Origin: Streptomyces sp.
GTDB lineage: Bacteria; Actinomycetota; Actinomycetes; Streptomycetales; Streptomycetaceae
DNA length: 38,793 nucleotides
Direction: 5' to 3'
Assembly (NCBI RefSeq): GCF_031181555.1
Contig: NZ_JAPSKQ010000033.1
Coordinates: 10,126-48,918 of the forward strand
The notes under the pieces were generated by a model. The model saw only the letters and a list, made by a program, of their open reading frames with translations. It had not been told where the DNA came from and made no database searches. Positions 31,654 to 38,793 of this stretch are shown here, piece after piece (position 1 is the first letter of the stretch; each line of letters begins with the position of its first letter). The position numbers and the translations under genes are program-made.

Positions 31654-32612
31654 GTCCGTTCGCCGTCACCCGCACGCTGCCCGAGGACGCCACCGGCGCC
31701 GCACTGCGCGCCGACGTCCTCGAGGGTCTGAGCGGCAGCCCCAGGACGCTGCCGCCCAAGTGGTTCTACGACGCGCACGGCAGCGAGCTGTTCGAGAGGA
31801 TCACCACGCTGCCCGAGTACTATCCGACGCGCGCCGAACGCGAGATCCTCCTCGCCCGCTCGGGTGAGATCGCCGCGGCCTCCGGCGCCCGCACCCTGGT
31901 CGAACTGGGCTCCGGTTCCTCGGAGAAGACGCGGTACCTGATCGACGCCCTCACCGGTCTGCGCACCTACGTCCCCGTCGACGTCAGCGAGAGCGCCCTC
32001 ACCCGGGCCGGACAGGCGCTCGTCGCCGAGCGGCCGGGGCTGGACGTGCACGCGCTGATCGCCGACTTCACCGCCCCCCTGACGCTGCCGGGGACACCGG
32101 GGCCGCGGCTGGTGGCGTTCCTCGGCGGCACGATCGGCAATCTGCTGCCCGCCGAGCGTGCCGCGTTCCTCGCCTCGGTCCGTGGCCTGCTCGCGCCGGG
32201 CGACGCCCTGCTGCTGGGCACGGACCTGGTGAAGGACGAGCGGGTGCTGGTCCGGGCGTACGACGACGCGGCCGGGGTGACGGCCGCCTTCAACAAGAAC
32301 GTCCTGACCGTGATCAACCGGGAGCTGGGCGCCGACTTCGATCCGGCCGCCTTCGACCATGTGGCGCTGTGGGACGCCGGGCAGGAGTGGATCGAGATGC
32401 GGCTGCGCTCCCGTCTCGCGCAGACGGTGAAGGTCCCCGCCCTCGATCTCGCCGTCGACTTCGCGGCGGGCGAGGAACTGCGCACCGAGGTGTCGGCGAA
32501 GTTCCGGAAGGAGGGGGTGCGCGCCGAACTGGAGGCCGCGGGGCTGGAGCCGGCCCGGTGGTGGACCGACGACGCGGGGCGGTTCGCGCTGTCGCTGAGC
32601 GTCGTGCGCTGA
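31650..32612 (+). CDS. egtD: EgtD: histidine N-alpha-methyltransferase
   Basis: 320 residues of the EgtD family. It starts [20 protein letters not shown], has [18 protein letters not shown] and the SAM-binding motif [11 protein letters not shown] (about 88-98), then [10 protein letters not shown] and [18 protein letters not shown]. The enzyme trimethylates histidine to hercynine using three SAM. Its length matches the mycobacterial enzyme. The GTG start overlaps the egtC stop. No egtE-like PLP lyase gene follows; the next gene is on the other strand, 19 bases after the stop. Confidence 0.96.
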   Translation: MSPFAVTRTLPEDATGAALRADVLEGLSGSPRTLPPKWFYDAHGSELFERITTLPEYYPTRAEREILLARSGEIAAASGARTLVELGSGSSEKTRYLIDALTGLRTYVPVDVSESALTRAGQALVAERPGLDVHALIADFTAPLTLPGTPGPRLVAFLGGTIGNLLPAERAAFLASVRGLLAPGDALLLGTDLVKDERVLVRAYDDAAGVTAAFNKNVLTVINRELGADFDPAAFDHVALWDAGQEWIEMRLRSRLAQTVKVPALDLAVDFAAGEELRTEVSAKFRKEGVRAELEAAGLEPARWWTDDAGRFALSLSVVR

Positions 32613-32631
32613 CGGCCGCCCCGCCGGAGAC

Positions 32632-33891
32632 TCACCCCGGATTGAAGTCCAGGGTCTCGGTGATGCGCCGCGAGGCGCGTGCGGCCTCCGTCGCCGGGTC
32701 GGCCCCGGTGAGCACCTTGGTCATGTACTCCTTGATCGGGTTGTCGGCCTCGACCTCGCCCCACTCGGGTGTGATGGGGGTCGCCCGGCCCTGTGCGGCT
32801 CCGGCCGCCATGGCCGCGACCCCCTCCTCCCCCGCCACCGAGCCGGCGAGCTTCGCCTTGTTGGGGACGTAGTTCATGGTGCGGGCCAGGTCGGTGTTCC
32901 ACCGGGCCCCGGTGAGCGCGGCGACGACCTCGACGGCCCCCTCCCGGTTGTCGGTGTTCACCGGGACGACGAGGTCGGAGCCGCCCGTGAAGACGGCACC
33001 GGGCTCGTCGGCGGTCCGGCCGGGGACGGGGAAGTAGCCCAGTTCGTCCTCGAGTTCCGGGTTCTGTTTGACGATGGCCCGCGCGAGCCCCGGCACGGCC
33101 ACGATCTGCGCGACCCGGCCCTCGGCGAACACGCCCGCCTGCGGCGGGTGTTCCTCGTCGGCGTCGACCGGTCCGTCGCCGAGGGCCTGCAGCCGGCGGT
33201 AGAAGTCCATCCCGCGCAGCGCCGCGGGACTGTCCAGGGTGCCCCGCCAGACGCCGTTCCGCTCCTTGGCGAGGTCTCCGCCCTCCTCCCAGATGAATCC
33301 GGCGAGCGTGTACCAGTCCTGTCCGGCCAGGTAGATGCCCTGGTTCCCGCCGGTGTCGAGCTTCTCGGTGACGGCGAGCCACTCGTCGCGGGTCTTCGGC
33401 GGGGCGGTGATGCCGGCCTGCCGGAAGAGGTCCTTGCGGTAGATGACGACGCGGTTGGCGGCGTACCAGGGGATGCCGTACTGCTGGGTTCCCCACCGTC
33501 CCGGTTCGGCGAGGCCGGGCAGCCAGTCGTCGCGGCCCCAGTCGCGCATCGACTCCAGGGTGAGGTCGAGCAGCCCGTCGCCCTCCGCGTACTGGGCGAC
33601 CTGGGTGTTGCCGACCTCGATGACGTCGGGGCCGTCTTCCCGCGGGGTCTCCAGCGCCGTCTGCACCTTCTCGCCGATGCCGGTCCACTCCTGGATGCGG
33701 ATGTCGAGGTCGAGGTCGGGATGGGTGCGCTCGAAGTCCTCGGTGAAGCGGTCCAGGAACTCCTGCGAGGCGCTGTGCCGCATCAGCCACACGGTGACCG
33801 TGTGCCGTTCGGTTCCGCCGCCGGGCATCAGGCCGCAGCCGGTGAGGAGGGATGCGGATACGCAGACGAGGGCAAGCAGACGGCGTCTCAC
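32632..33891 (-). CDS. DasA-like sugar-binding lipoprotein of an ABC transporter, orphan
   Basis: 419 residues. The lipoprotein signal is short (MRRRLLALVCVSASLLTGCG) with lipobox LLTGC, lipidated C19. Characteristic solute-binding blocks match DasA-like proteins: QEWTGIGEKVQTALE, DVIEVGNTQVAQYA, VFTGGSDLVVPV, MNYVPNKAKLAGSVAG and ADNPIKEYMTKVL. DasA binds N,N'-diacetylchitobiose, so a chito-oligosaccharide ligand is likely but not proven. GTG 33891 follows AGGA at 6 bases. No permease or ATPase gene is nearby, so it must share components with a transporter elsewhere. The promoter carries a DasR-like palindrome. It faces the dodecin gene. Confidence 0.88.
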   Translation of the reverse strand: MRRRLLALVCVSASLLTGCGLMPGGGTERHTVTVWLMRHSASQEFLDRFTEDFERTHPDLDLDIRIQEWTGIGEKVQTALETPREDGPDVIEVGNTQVAQYAEGDGLLDLTLESMRDWGRDDWLPGLAEPGRWGTQQYGIPWYAANRVVIYRKDLFRQAGITAPPKTRDEWLAVTEKLDTGGNQGIYLAGQDWYTLAGFIWEEGGDLAKERNGVWRGTLDSPAALRGMDFYRRLQALGDGPVDADEEHPPQAGVFAEGRVAQIVAVPGLARAIVKQNPELEDELGYFPVPGRTADEPGAVFTGGSDLVVPVNTDNREGAVEVVAALTGARWNTDLARTMNYVPNKAKLAGSVAGEEGVAAMAAGAAQGRATPITPEWGEVEADNPIKEYMTKVLTGADPATEAARASRRITETLDFNPG

Positions 33892-33971
33892 GAGGGGTCC
33901 TGTTTCTGTCTGACGGACAGGGGGCGGGGCCCGACGTGGGGGGCGAGCGGGAGCTCGTACGGGTGCCCTGC

Positions 33972-34000
33972 ATCTTGGTATGGACCAATGCGGAGGTCAA
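33972..34000 (-). promoter_or_regulatory. Promoter of the DasA-like gene with DasR-like (dre) site in the spacer
   Basis: On the minus strand TTGACC (33995-34000, -35), 17-base spacer, CAAGAT (33972-33977, -10). The palindrome TTGGTATGGACCAA (33975-33988) lies over the spacer and -10. Its core TGGTATGGACCA matches 10 of 12 positions of the DasR core TGGTCTAGACCA. Such overlap suits repression by DasR or another GntR/HutC-type regulator. Confidence 0.55.
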
Positions 34001-34120
34001 GGGGGTCAGGCGAACGGTGCCGACGCCTCGCGCTTCACCGCCCGGTGGGGCACGGTGGAATGACGTGCGACACAGGCGCCGCCCCGTGCGGGTGGGAGCC
34101 GCCAGGAGAGGAGCACCCGC

Positions 34121-34336
34121 ATGTCGAACCACACCTACCGGGTCACGGAGATCGTCGGCACCTCGCCCGACGGCGTCGACCGGGCCGTGCGCAACGGCAT
34201 CGAACGCGCCTCGCGGACCCTGCGCAATCTGGACTGGTTCGAGGTGACCCAGGTGCGGGGCCAGATCGAGGACGGCCGGATCGCGCACTGGCAGGTGGGG
34301 CTGAAGGTCGGCTTCCGCCTGGAGGACGCGGACTGA
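34121..34336 (+). CDS. Dodecin
   Basis: 71 residues, the typical length of dodecins: HTYRVTEIVGTSPDGVDRAV, then GIERASRTLRNLDWFEV, VRGQIEDGRIAHWQVGLKVG. Twelve subunits form a hollow sphere that binds flavins or CoA-like ligands between stacked tryptophans; the Trp in LDWFEV is the usual stacking residue. It acts as a flavin buffer in the cytoplasm. The ATG at 34121 follows AGGAGAGGAG. It diverges from the DasA-like gene and converges on the HAD gene. Confidence 0.93.
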   Translation: MSNHTYRVTEIVGTSPDGVDRAVRNGIERASRTLRNLDWFEVTQVRGQIEDGRIAHWQVGLKVGFRLEDAD

Positions 34337-34397
34337 GACCGAGCCGCCCACCGGCCGGCAGCGGGACACGCGCGGACCGGGACGCACGCGCCGGACG

Positions 34398-34889
34398 TCA
34401 GGTCCGCCCTTCCCGCTCCTGCGCCGTCTTCAGCTCCCCGGACGGGGCCGTCCAGCGGGCCTGGACGACGGTGAAGCCCGCGCGCCGGGCGTCCTCGCAG
34501 ACCAGTCCGTCGTCGTCCACGAGGACACGGATGTCCCGGGTGCGGGCGAGGCGCCGCAGGATCTCCAGTTTGGTGCGGCGCGCGGGCCGGCGGTCGGCGT
34601 TGCCGCGCATGTACACGCTTCCCTCGGGCAGCCCCTGGGCGGCGAGCCAGTCGAGCGTGTCGCGCCGGCAGCGCTCGGGCCGCCCGGTGAGGTAGACGAT
34701 CTCGCACTCCCGCGCGCTCTCCCGCACCATGGCGATGCCCTCGGCGAGCGGCGGGTCCTGCGGCGCGGCGGCGAAGAAGGCGTCCCAGTCGCGCGGCCTG
34801 CGCTCCAGGAACCGCTGCCGGTGCGCCGTGTCGGCGAGGGTGTTGTCGAGGTCGAACACGGCCACGGGGCGCTTGTCGCTGTCGGTCAC
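34398..34889 (-). CDS. HAD family hydrolase (polynucleotide kinase 3'-phosphatase-like)
   Basis: 163 residues. HAD motif I is FDLDNTLAD (D13, D15), motif II is the Thr of YLTGRPERCR, motif III is the K of RTKLEIL, and motif IV is LVDDDGLVCEDARRAG. The fold and length match small HAD phosphatases related to the phosphatase domain of T4 polynucleotide kinase; the substrate is unknown. GTG 34889 lacks a ribosome binding site; TAGGCT lies 7 bases upstream and could be the -10 of a leaderless transcript. A longer version extending to about 35096 would overlap the divergent luciferase-like gene and is not supported. Confidence 0.82.
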   Translation of the reverse strand: MTDSDKRPVAVFDLDNTLADTAHRQRFLERRPRDWDAFFAAAPQDPPLAEGIAMVRESARECEIVYLTGRPERCRRDTLDWLAAQGLPEGSVYMRGNADRRPARRTKLEILRRLARTRDIRVLVDDDGLVCEDARRAGFTVVQARWTAPSGELKTAQEREGRT

Positions 34890-35004
34890 ACGGCTCAGCC
34901 TAGACACCGGCCCCGCGACGGACCCGCCGGCCGGTGCGCCGGGTGTCCGGATCCCGGCACCGCGCCGTGCGGAATCCTGCGGCCCGCCGGGTGTTGTACC
35001 GGAC

Positions 35005-36024
35005 ATGAGCTCCCTGATCGCCTCGGCCCGCTTCTCCGTCCTCGACCGTTCCCGCATCCGCGAGGGGCACACCGCTCCCGAGGCGCTGCGCGACACCGTA
35101 CGACTGGCGCGGGAGGTGGAACGGCTCGGTTACCACCGGTTCTGGGTCTCGGAGCACCACGGGGTGCCGGGGGTCGCCGGTTCGGCGCCGACCGTGCTGG
35201 CCGCCGCCGTCGCCGGGGCGACCCGGACCATCCGCGTCGGCACCGGCGGGGTCATGCTGCCCAACCACCGGCCGCTGGTGGTGGCCGAGCAGTTCGGGGT
35301 GCTCGAGTCGCTCTTCCCGGGACGCATCGACATGGGTCTGGGCCGCTCGGTCGGCTTCACCGACGGGGTGCGCAGGGCGCTGGGGCGCGACAAGGGCGAC
35401 GCGGAGGACTTCGCGGCCCAACTCGACGAGCTGCTCGGCTGGTTCCGCGGCACCTCCCCGACCGGGGTGCGCGCCCGTCCGGCCGAGGGACTGGCCGTGC
35501 CGCCGTTCGTGCTGGCCATGGGCGAGGGCGCCGCGATCGCCGCCCGCGCGGGTCTGCCCCTGGTCATCGGCGACCTCCGCGACCGCGACCGGATGCGGCG
35601 CGGCATCGACCACTACCGCACCCGCTTCCGCCCCTCGGTCTGGGCGAGCGAGCCGTACGTCGTCGTCTCGGGCACGGTCGCCGTGGCCGCCACGCCCCGG
35701 GAGGCCCGGCGTCTGCTGGTGCCGGAGGCGTGGTCGATGGCGTACTCCCGTACGCACGGCACCTTCCCCCCGCTGCCGCCCGCCGAGCGCGTCGAGTCGC
35801 TCGCGATGACCGCCAGGGAGCGTGACCTCTACGCGTCGGGGCTCACCGGCCAGGTGGCCGGCACCGAGGAACAGGTGGCGGACACACTGGAGTCGGTGCT
35901 GAAGGAGACGGGCGCGCAGGAGGTGCTCGTCACCACCAGCACGCACGACCGCGAAGCCCTGCTGGACTCCTACCGGCGGCTCGCCGCGCTCGCGGGGCTC
36001 GACGGCAGGACGACGCGCCGGTGA
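35005..36024 (+). CDS. LLM class flavin-dependent oxidoreductase (luciferase-like)
   Basis: 339 residues of the luciferase-like monooxygenase family. Blocks include EVERLGYHRFWVSEHHGVPG (about 38-57), TRTIRVGTGGVMLPNHRPLV, AEQFGVLESLFPGRIDMGLG, and a C-terminal GTEEQVADTL. It probably uses reduced flavin and O2 (FMN- or F420-dependent; the substrate is unknown). The ATG at 35005 has no clear ribosome binding site. A GGAAT at 34971-34975 with GTT at 34993-34995 (N17) resembles a SigR promoter with one base too few. It diverges from the HAD gene. Confidence 0.9.
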   Translation: MSSLIASARFSVLDRSRIREGHTAPEALRDTVRLAREVERLGYHRFWVSEHHGVPGVAGSAPTVLAAAVAGATRTIRVGTGGVMLPNHRPLVVAEQFGVLESLFPGRIDMGLGRSVGFTDGVRRALGRDKGDAEDFAAQLDELLGWFRGTSPTGVRARPAEGLAVPPFVLAMGEGAAIAARAGLPLVIGDLRDRDRMRRGIDHYRTRFRPSVWASEPYVVVSGTVAVAATPREARRLLVPEAWSMAYSRTHGTFPPLPPAERVESLAMTARERDLYASGLTGQVAGTEEQVADTLESVLKETGAQEVLVTTSTHDREALLDSYRRLAALAGLDGRTTRR

Positions 36025-36070
36025 CGGCTCGCACCGGCGCGCCGGGGGACGAGGGGTGGCTGGTGCAGGT

Positions 36071-36928
36071 CTACTCACGCCCCCGCTTCGGGACGTCACG
36101 GCCGGACCGCCCGGTGTCGTCCTCGGCCTCGATGTGCTCCTTGCGCACCTGACCGCGCACGGTCTCGTTCGTGGTCTGCTCCTCCGCGGTGAGCCGCACC
36201 CGCTCCACCGGTACCGTCTCGGTCTCCACGACGGGCCGCTCCTCGTGCAGCGTGACCTCGTGCTCGGCCTCGGTGATGTCCGGGCCGGACATGGCCTGGT
36301 CGCGGTTGGCGTCCGTGATCGGTTCCCGCTCCACGCGCACTTCCTCGTGGCGCACCGGCACGGTCTGCTGGACCTCCTCCGTGACCACGTACTTGCGCAG
36401 CCTGGCCCGCCCGGTCTCGCGGCGCTCGACGCCGACGTGCATCCGGTCCTCGGAGCGGGTCATGGCGTCGTCACCGCGTGCACCCGTGCGCGCCTCACCG
36501 CGCCGACCGGCCGTGCCCGCGGCTCCTGCCGTGCCCGCCGCTCCGGCCGTGCCCATGCCGGTGGCCCGGTCACGGCCGCCCGACTGCTCCGGCTCCGCCA
36601 GCACGCTGTCCCAGTCGATGCCGTAGTAGTCGTACAGACGGTGTTCCTCGTCCGCCGACAGGTGCCCGCCCGCGTCGATGTCGACGTTGGGCGCGCCCTT
36701 GACCTTGTCCTTGGGATAAGGGACTTCGAGGTGGTCCTGCACCAGGGAGGCGTCGCGGACGGGGACGAACGACTCGCTGGAGCCGAACATGCCCGTCTTG
36801 ACGGTCACCCACTCGGGGCGTCCGCTCACGTCGTCGAGGAAGACGTGCTTCGCGTCACCGATCTTGTTGCCGTCCCCGTCGTACACGGGGTGATCCAGCA
36901 GGATCCCGATCTCTTCGCGGGTGATCAT
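36071..36928 (-). CDS. PRC-barrel and DUF2382 (YsnF/AvaK) stress protein
   Basis: 285 residues. The N-terminal PRC-barrel (about 5-75: DHPVYDGDGNKIGDAKHVFL, then FVPVRDASLVQDHLEVPYPK) is followed by a Gly/Ala/Thr linker with GTAGAAGTAGAAGTAG repeats (about 125-145) and a DUF2382 domain (about 165-275: VTEEVQQTVPVRHEEVRVE, ITEAEHEVTLHEE). Function is unknown, but YsnF-type proteins are often general-stress genes. The ATG at 36928 follows GGGAGAG. The upstream region includes an unusually A/T-rich patch (about 36985-37024), where its promoter probably lies, past the end of the acyltransferase gene. Confidence 0.9.
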   Translation of the reverse strand: MITREEIGILLDHPVYDGDGNKIGDAKHVFLDDVSGRPEWVTVKTGMFGSSESFVPVRDASLVQDHLEVPYPKDKVKGAPNVDIDAGGHLSADEEHRLYDYYGIDWDSVLAEPEQSGGRDRATGMGTAGAAGTAGAAGTAGRRGEARTGARGDDAMTRSEDRMHVGVERRETGRARLRKYVVTEEVQQTVPVRHEEVRVEREPITDANRDQAMSGPDITEAEHEVTLHEERPVVETETVPVERVRLTAEEQTTNETVRGQVRKEHIEAEDDTGRSGRDVPKRGRE

Positions 36929-37030
36929 CTTGCATCACTCTCCCTTCGGGGTCGCTCCTCTCCGGTTCTCCGCACCAGTCGACCAAAAACAGCACATGAG
37001 GCACAAAAGGTAATAATTTTCCCACAGTGC

Positions 37031-37840
37031 TCACCCATGGCCACCGTCCCCGTACGCCGGGTCGGCCTCCGGCTGGGCGGCGGCGGCCAGGGCGCGGCGG
37101 CCGGCGAAGCCCTCCGGCGGGATCGGGGCCCGTACCTCGACCTCGGCGATCACCCCGCGGGTCGAGGCCACGCGCCACAGCGAGGCGAGCAGGGTGTCGT
37201 CGCCGACGAAGGCCACGGCGGTCACCGGGGCCCCTCGCGCGGTCCGGTAGCGGATGCGGACCGGCTGGACCGGAACCGCCGCGTCCAGTGCGGCCTGGAA
37301 GACCGCGCGGCGGAAGCGCCCCTGGGCCCGGCCGCACCAGGTGCTGCCCTCCGGGAAGGCCGCGACCGCCGCACCGTCGCGCAGGGCCCCGGCGATCCGG
37401 GCGACCGTTCCCGGCAGGGCGCGCAGCCGGTCCCGGTCGATGAACAGGACGCCGCCGCGCGCGGCCAGCGGCCCCGCCACGGGCCAGCGCCGTATCTCGG
37501 ACTTGGCCAGCATGCGGGCGGGACGGACCGCGGCGAGCAGGGGCACGTCCAGCCAGGAGATGTGGTTGGCGACGAGCAGCAGTCCGCCCGTGGGCGCGGC
37601 GGCCCCGACGATGCGGACCCGGACCCCGGCGGCCCGCACGATCCAGCGGCACCACCGGCGCACCGGGTCGGCCGGGATCCACCGCCCGAGCGGCAGCAGC
37701 GCGATCCCGGCGAGGAGCAGGAGGCCGACCGCGGTCAGCCGTGCCACCGCCCGCACCGTCCGCGGCACGACCGCCGCGGCTGCCGCAGGCTCCACGCAGC
37801 CCCGTGGGGTGCAGGGCGCGCCGGGCAGCCAGAGGCTCAC
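37031..37840 (-). CDS. OlsA-like lysophospholipid/acyl-ornithine acyltransferase
   Basis: 269 residues. A hydrophobic segment near 30-52 anchors the protein, and the PlsC acyltransferase motifs are present: NHISWLD (the NHX4D box, catalytic H and D) near 92-98 and FPEG near 163-166. With the GNAT-type gene just upstream (4-base GTGA overlap), the pair matches olsB-olsA, where OlsA adds a second fatty acid to lyso-ornithine lipid in the membrane. In S. coelicolor the pair is, as I recall, SCO0921-SCO0920. A general lysophosphatidate acyltransferase is the alternative. The GTG at 37840 is coupled to the upstream stop and has no separate ribosome binding site. Confidence 0.8.
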   Translation of the reverse strand: MSLWLPGAPCTPRGCVEPAAAAAVVPRTVRAVARLTAVGLLLLAGIALLPLGRWIPADPVRRWCRWIVRAAGVRVRIVGAAAPTGGLLLVANHISWLDVPLLAAVRPARMLAKSEIRRWPVAGPLAARGGVLFIDRDRLRALPGTVARIAGALRDGAAVAAFPEGSTWCGRAQGRFRRAVFQAALDAAVPVQPVRIRYRTARGAPVTAVAFVGDDTLLASLWRVASTRGVIAEVEVRAPIPPEGFAGRRALAAAAQPEADPAYGDGGHG

Positions 37841-38610
37841 CGGGCCGGGACGAGGGAGAGGAAGTGCCGCAGATAGCGCGGGTTGACCCGGTGCATCGGC
37901 AGCAGCACGTAGAGGTCGGCGACGCCGAAGTCCACGTCGTGCGCGGGCTCCCCGCAGACCCAGGCGCCGAGGCGGAGATAGCCGCGCAGGAGGGCGGGCA
38001 GTTCGGTGGGGGCGGCGGGACCGGCGGTCCTCGGCAGCCAGGGCAGCAGCGGGCGTACGCGGTACTCCTCGGGCGCCAGGTGCTTCTCCCGCACCCGGTC
38101 CCAGGTGGCGGAGGCGAGCGCGCCCCCGTCGGCGAGGGGGACGGAGCAGCAGCCGGCCAGCCAGGCGTGGCCGTGGTCGGTCATGTAGCGGGCGATGCCG
38201 GCCCAGATGAGCCCGATGACCGCGCCGTCGCGGTGGTCGGGGTGCACGCAGGAACGGCCCACCTCGACCAGGCCCGGCCGTATCGCGTCGAGCGCCGAGA
38301 GGTCGAACTCGCCCTCTCCGTAGAGCCGTCCGGCGATCCCGGCGCGCTCCGGCGGCAGCAGCCGGTACGTCCCGACGACCTGGCCGCTCACCTCCTCGCG
38401 CACCAGCAGGTGGTCGCAGTAGGCGTCGAAGGGGTCGATGTCCAGTCCCGGCTGCGGGGTGGACAGCAGCGCGCCCAGTTCCCCCGCGAAGACGTCGTGC
38501 CGCAGCCGCTGGGCGGCGCGCACGTCCTCCTCGTCGCGGGCGAGGGTGACGGTGTAGCGGGTGGGCGCGGCGGGCCGCGGGGGGCGGTGGAGCGTGGTGA
38601 CGCCGGTCAT
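37837..38610 (-). CDS. OlsB-like ornithine-acyl-ACP N-acyltransferase (GNAT)
   Basis: 257 residues of the GNAT acyltransferase family. The blocks RYTVTLARDEEDVRAAQRLR, LDIDPFDAYCDHLLV, VGTYRLLPPE, VEVGRSCVHPDHRDGAVIGL and WLAGCCSVPLADGG match OlsB/hemolysin-like proteins, which transfer a 3-hydroxy fatty acid from ACP to ornithine as the first step of ornithine lipid synthesis. The ATG at 38610 has AGGAG at good spacing. OlsB and OlsA are coupled. Ornithine lipids replace phospholipids under phosphate starvation in many bacteria; I saw no clear PHO box in the 183 bases upstream that are visible. Confidence 0.85.
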   Translation of the reverse strand: MTGVTTLHRPPRPAAPTRYTVTLARDEEDVRAAQRLRHDVFAGELGALLSTPQPGLDIDPFDAYCDHLLVREEVSGQVVGTYRLLPPERAGIAGRLYGEGEFDLSALDAIRPGLVEVGRSCVHPDHRDGAVIGLIWAGIARYMTDHGHAWLAGCCSVPLADGGALASATWDRVREKHLAPEEYRVRPLLPWLPRTAGPAAPTELPALLRGYLRLGAWVCGEPAHDVDFGVADLYVLLPMHRVNPRYLRHFLSLVPAR

Positions 38611-38793
38611 GGCTGACTCCTGGGCACGGGCCGGGTTCGGCGGAGCGGGGGCGGACCGGGGGACGTGCGGCCCGCCGCTCCTGTTCTTCCGATACCGGTT
38701 GGCGCCTGCGTGACCTGTGCCGGGAGCGCGGATGTGGGGATGTTGAACGACGTGCGCCCGCGCGGCCGAGGGCCCCACGGGCCGGCCGTGCTC

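Noticed and set aside
35128..35133. Other TTA triplets, such as near 35128 and 16880 (reverse strand)
   Set aside because: They fall across codon boundaries (GGT TAC) and are not leucine codons.
1..38793. CRISPR arrays, tRNA or rRNA genes, prophage genes
   Set aside because: No repeat-spacer pattern, tRNA-like CCA/cloverleaf segment or phage structural gene was seen in the window.

Overview
The window is typical Streptomyces chromosome: very high G+C, dense genes with strong third-position G/C bias, many GTG starts, short ATGA/GTGA gene overlaps and several starts that look leaderless. It holds about 40 protein genes, three gene remnants, and no rRNA, tRNA, CRISPR array, insertion sequence or integrase that I can see. 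The content (ergothioneine genes next to a DasA-like lipoprotein, trxC beside a disulfide oxidoreductase, an ornithine-lipid acyltransferase pair) resembles what I remember of the left part of the S. coelicolor chromosome, around SCO0882 to SCO0921. That comparison is from memory only.

Layout. 1-4.5 kb: a secreted beta-glucanase with two discoidin-like domains (GH16) and a cytoplasmic GH3 beta-glucosidase, a plausible beta-glucan degradation pair. 4.5-6.4 kb: a gene-poor stretch, a pirin, and the tail of a lost MarR-type regulator. 6.4-9.6 kb: a redox and translation-quality block with a TPR protein, peptide deformylase, a flavin disulfide oxidoreductase and thioredoxin. Exact GGAAT-N18-GTT sequences (the SigR disulfide-stress promoter consensus) precede both the TPR gene and trxC. 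9.8-12.3 kb: LacI and TetR regulators and an FMN reductase; two dyads lie between tetR and the reductase. 12.4-18.0 kb: a four-gene molybdenum hydroxylase operon in the same order as E. coli paoABCD, facing a TetR gene with two further dyads between them. 18.0-20.6 kb: LysR, a tiny zinc-ribbon protein and a CaiB-type CoA-transferase.

20.6-27.8 kb: small accessory genes (phosphoribosyltransferase, an atypical archease, PEBP-like, CBS-pair, VOC, a small membrane protein, nucleotidyltransferase, isochorismatase), a frameshifted NarK-type transporter pseudogene, a MazF/PemK-like protein and a bacterial-type poly(ADP-ribose) glycohydrolase. 28.0-32.6 kb: the complete egtABCD ergothioneine operon, translationally coupled throughout, with a TTA (bldA-dependent) codon in egtA, the only in-frame TTA I found in the window. 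32.6-38.6 kb: an orphan DasA-like sugar-binding lipoprotein whose promoter carries a DasR-like palindrome, then dodecin, a HAD phosphatase, a luciferase-like oxidoreductase, a PRC-barrel/DUF2382 stress protein and an olsBA-like ornithine lipid operon.

A thiol-redox theme links several blocks (SigR-type promoters, thioredoxin, disulfide oxidoreductase, FMN reductase, ergothioneine). Developmental or nutritional control is suggested by the TTA codon and the DasR-like site. I found no clearly new multi-gene defence or biosynthetic system. The most informative leads are regulatory: the paired operators, the SigR promoters, the bldA codon and the DasR-like site.
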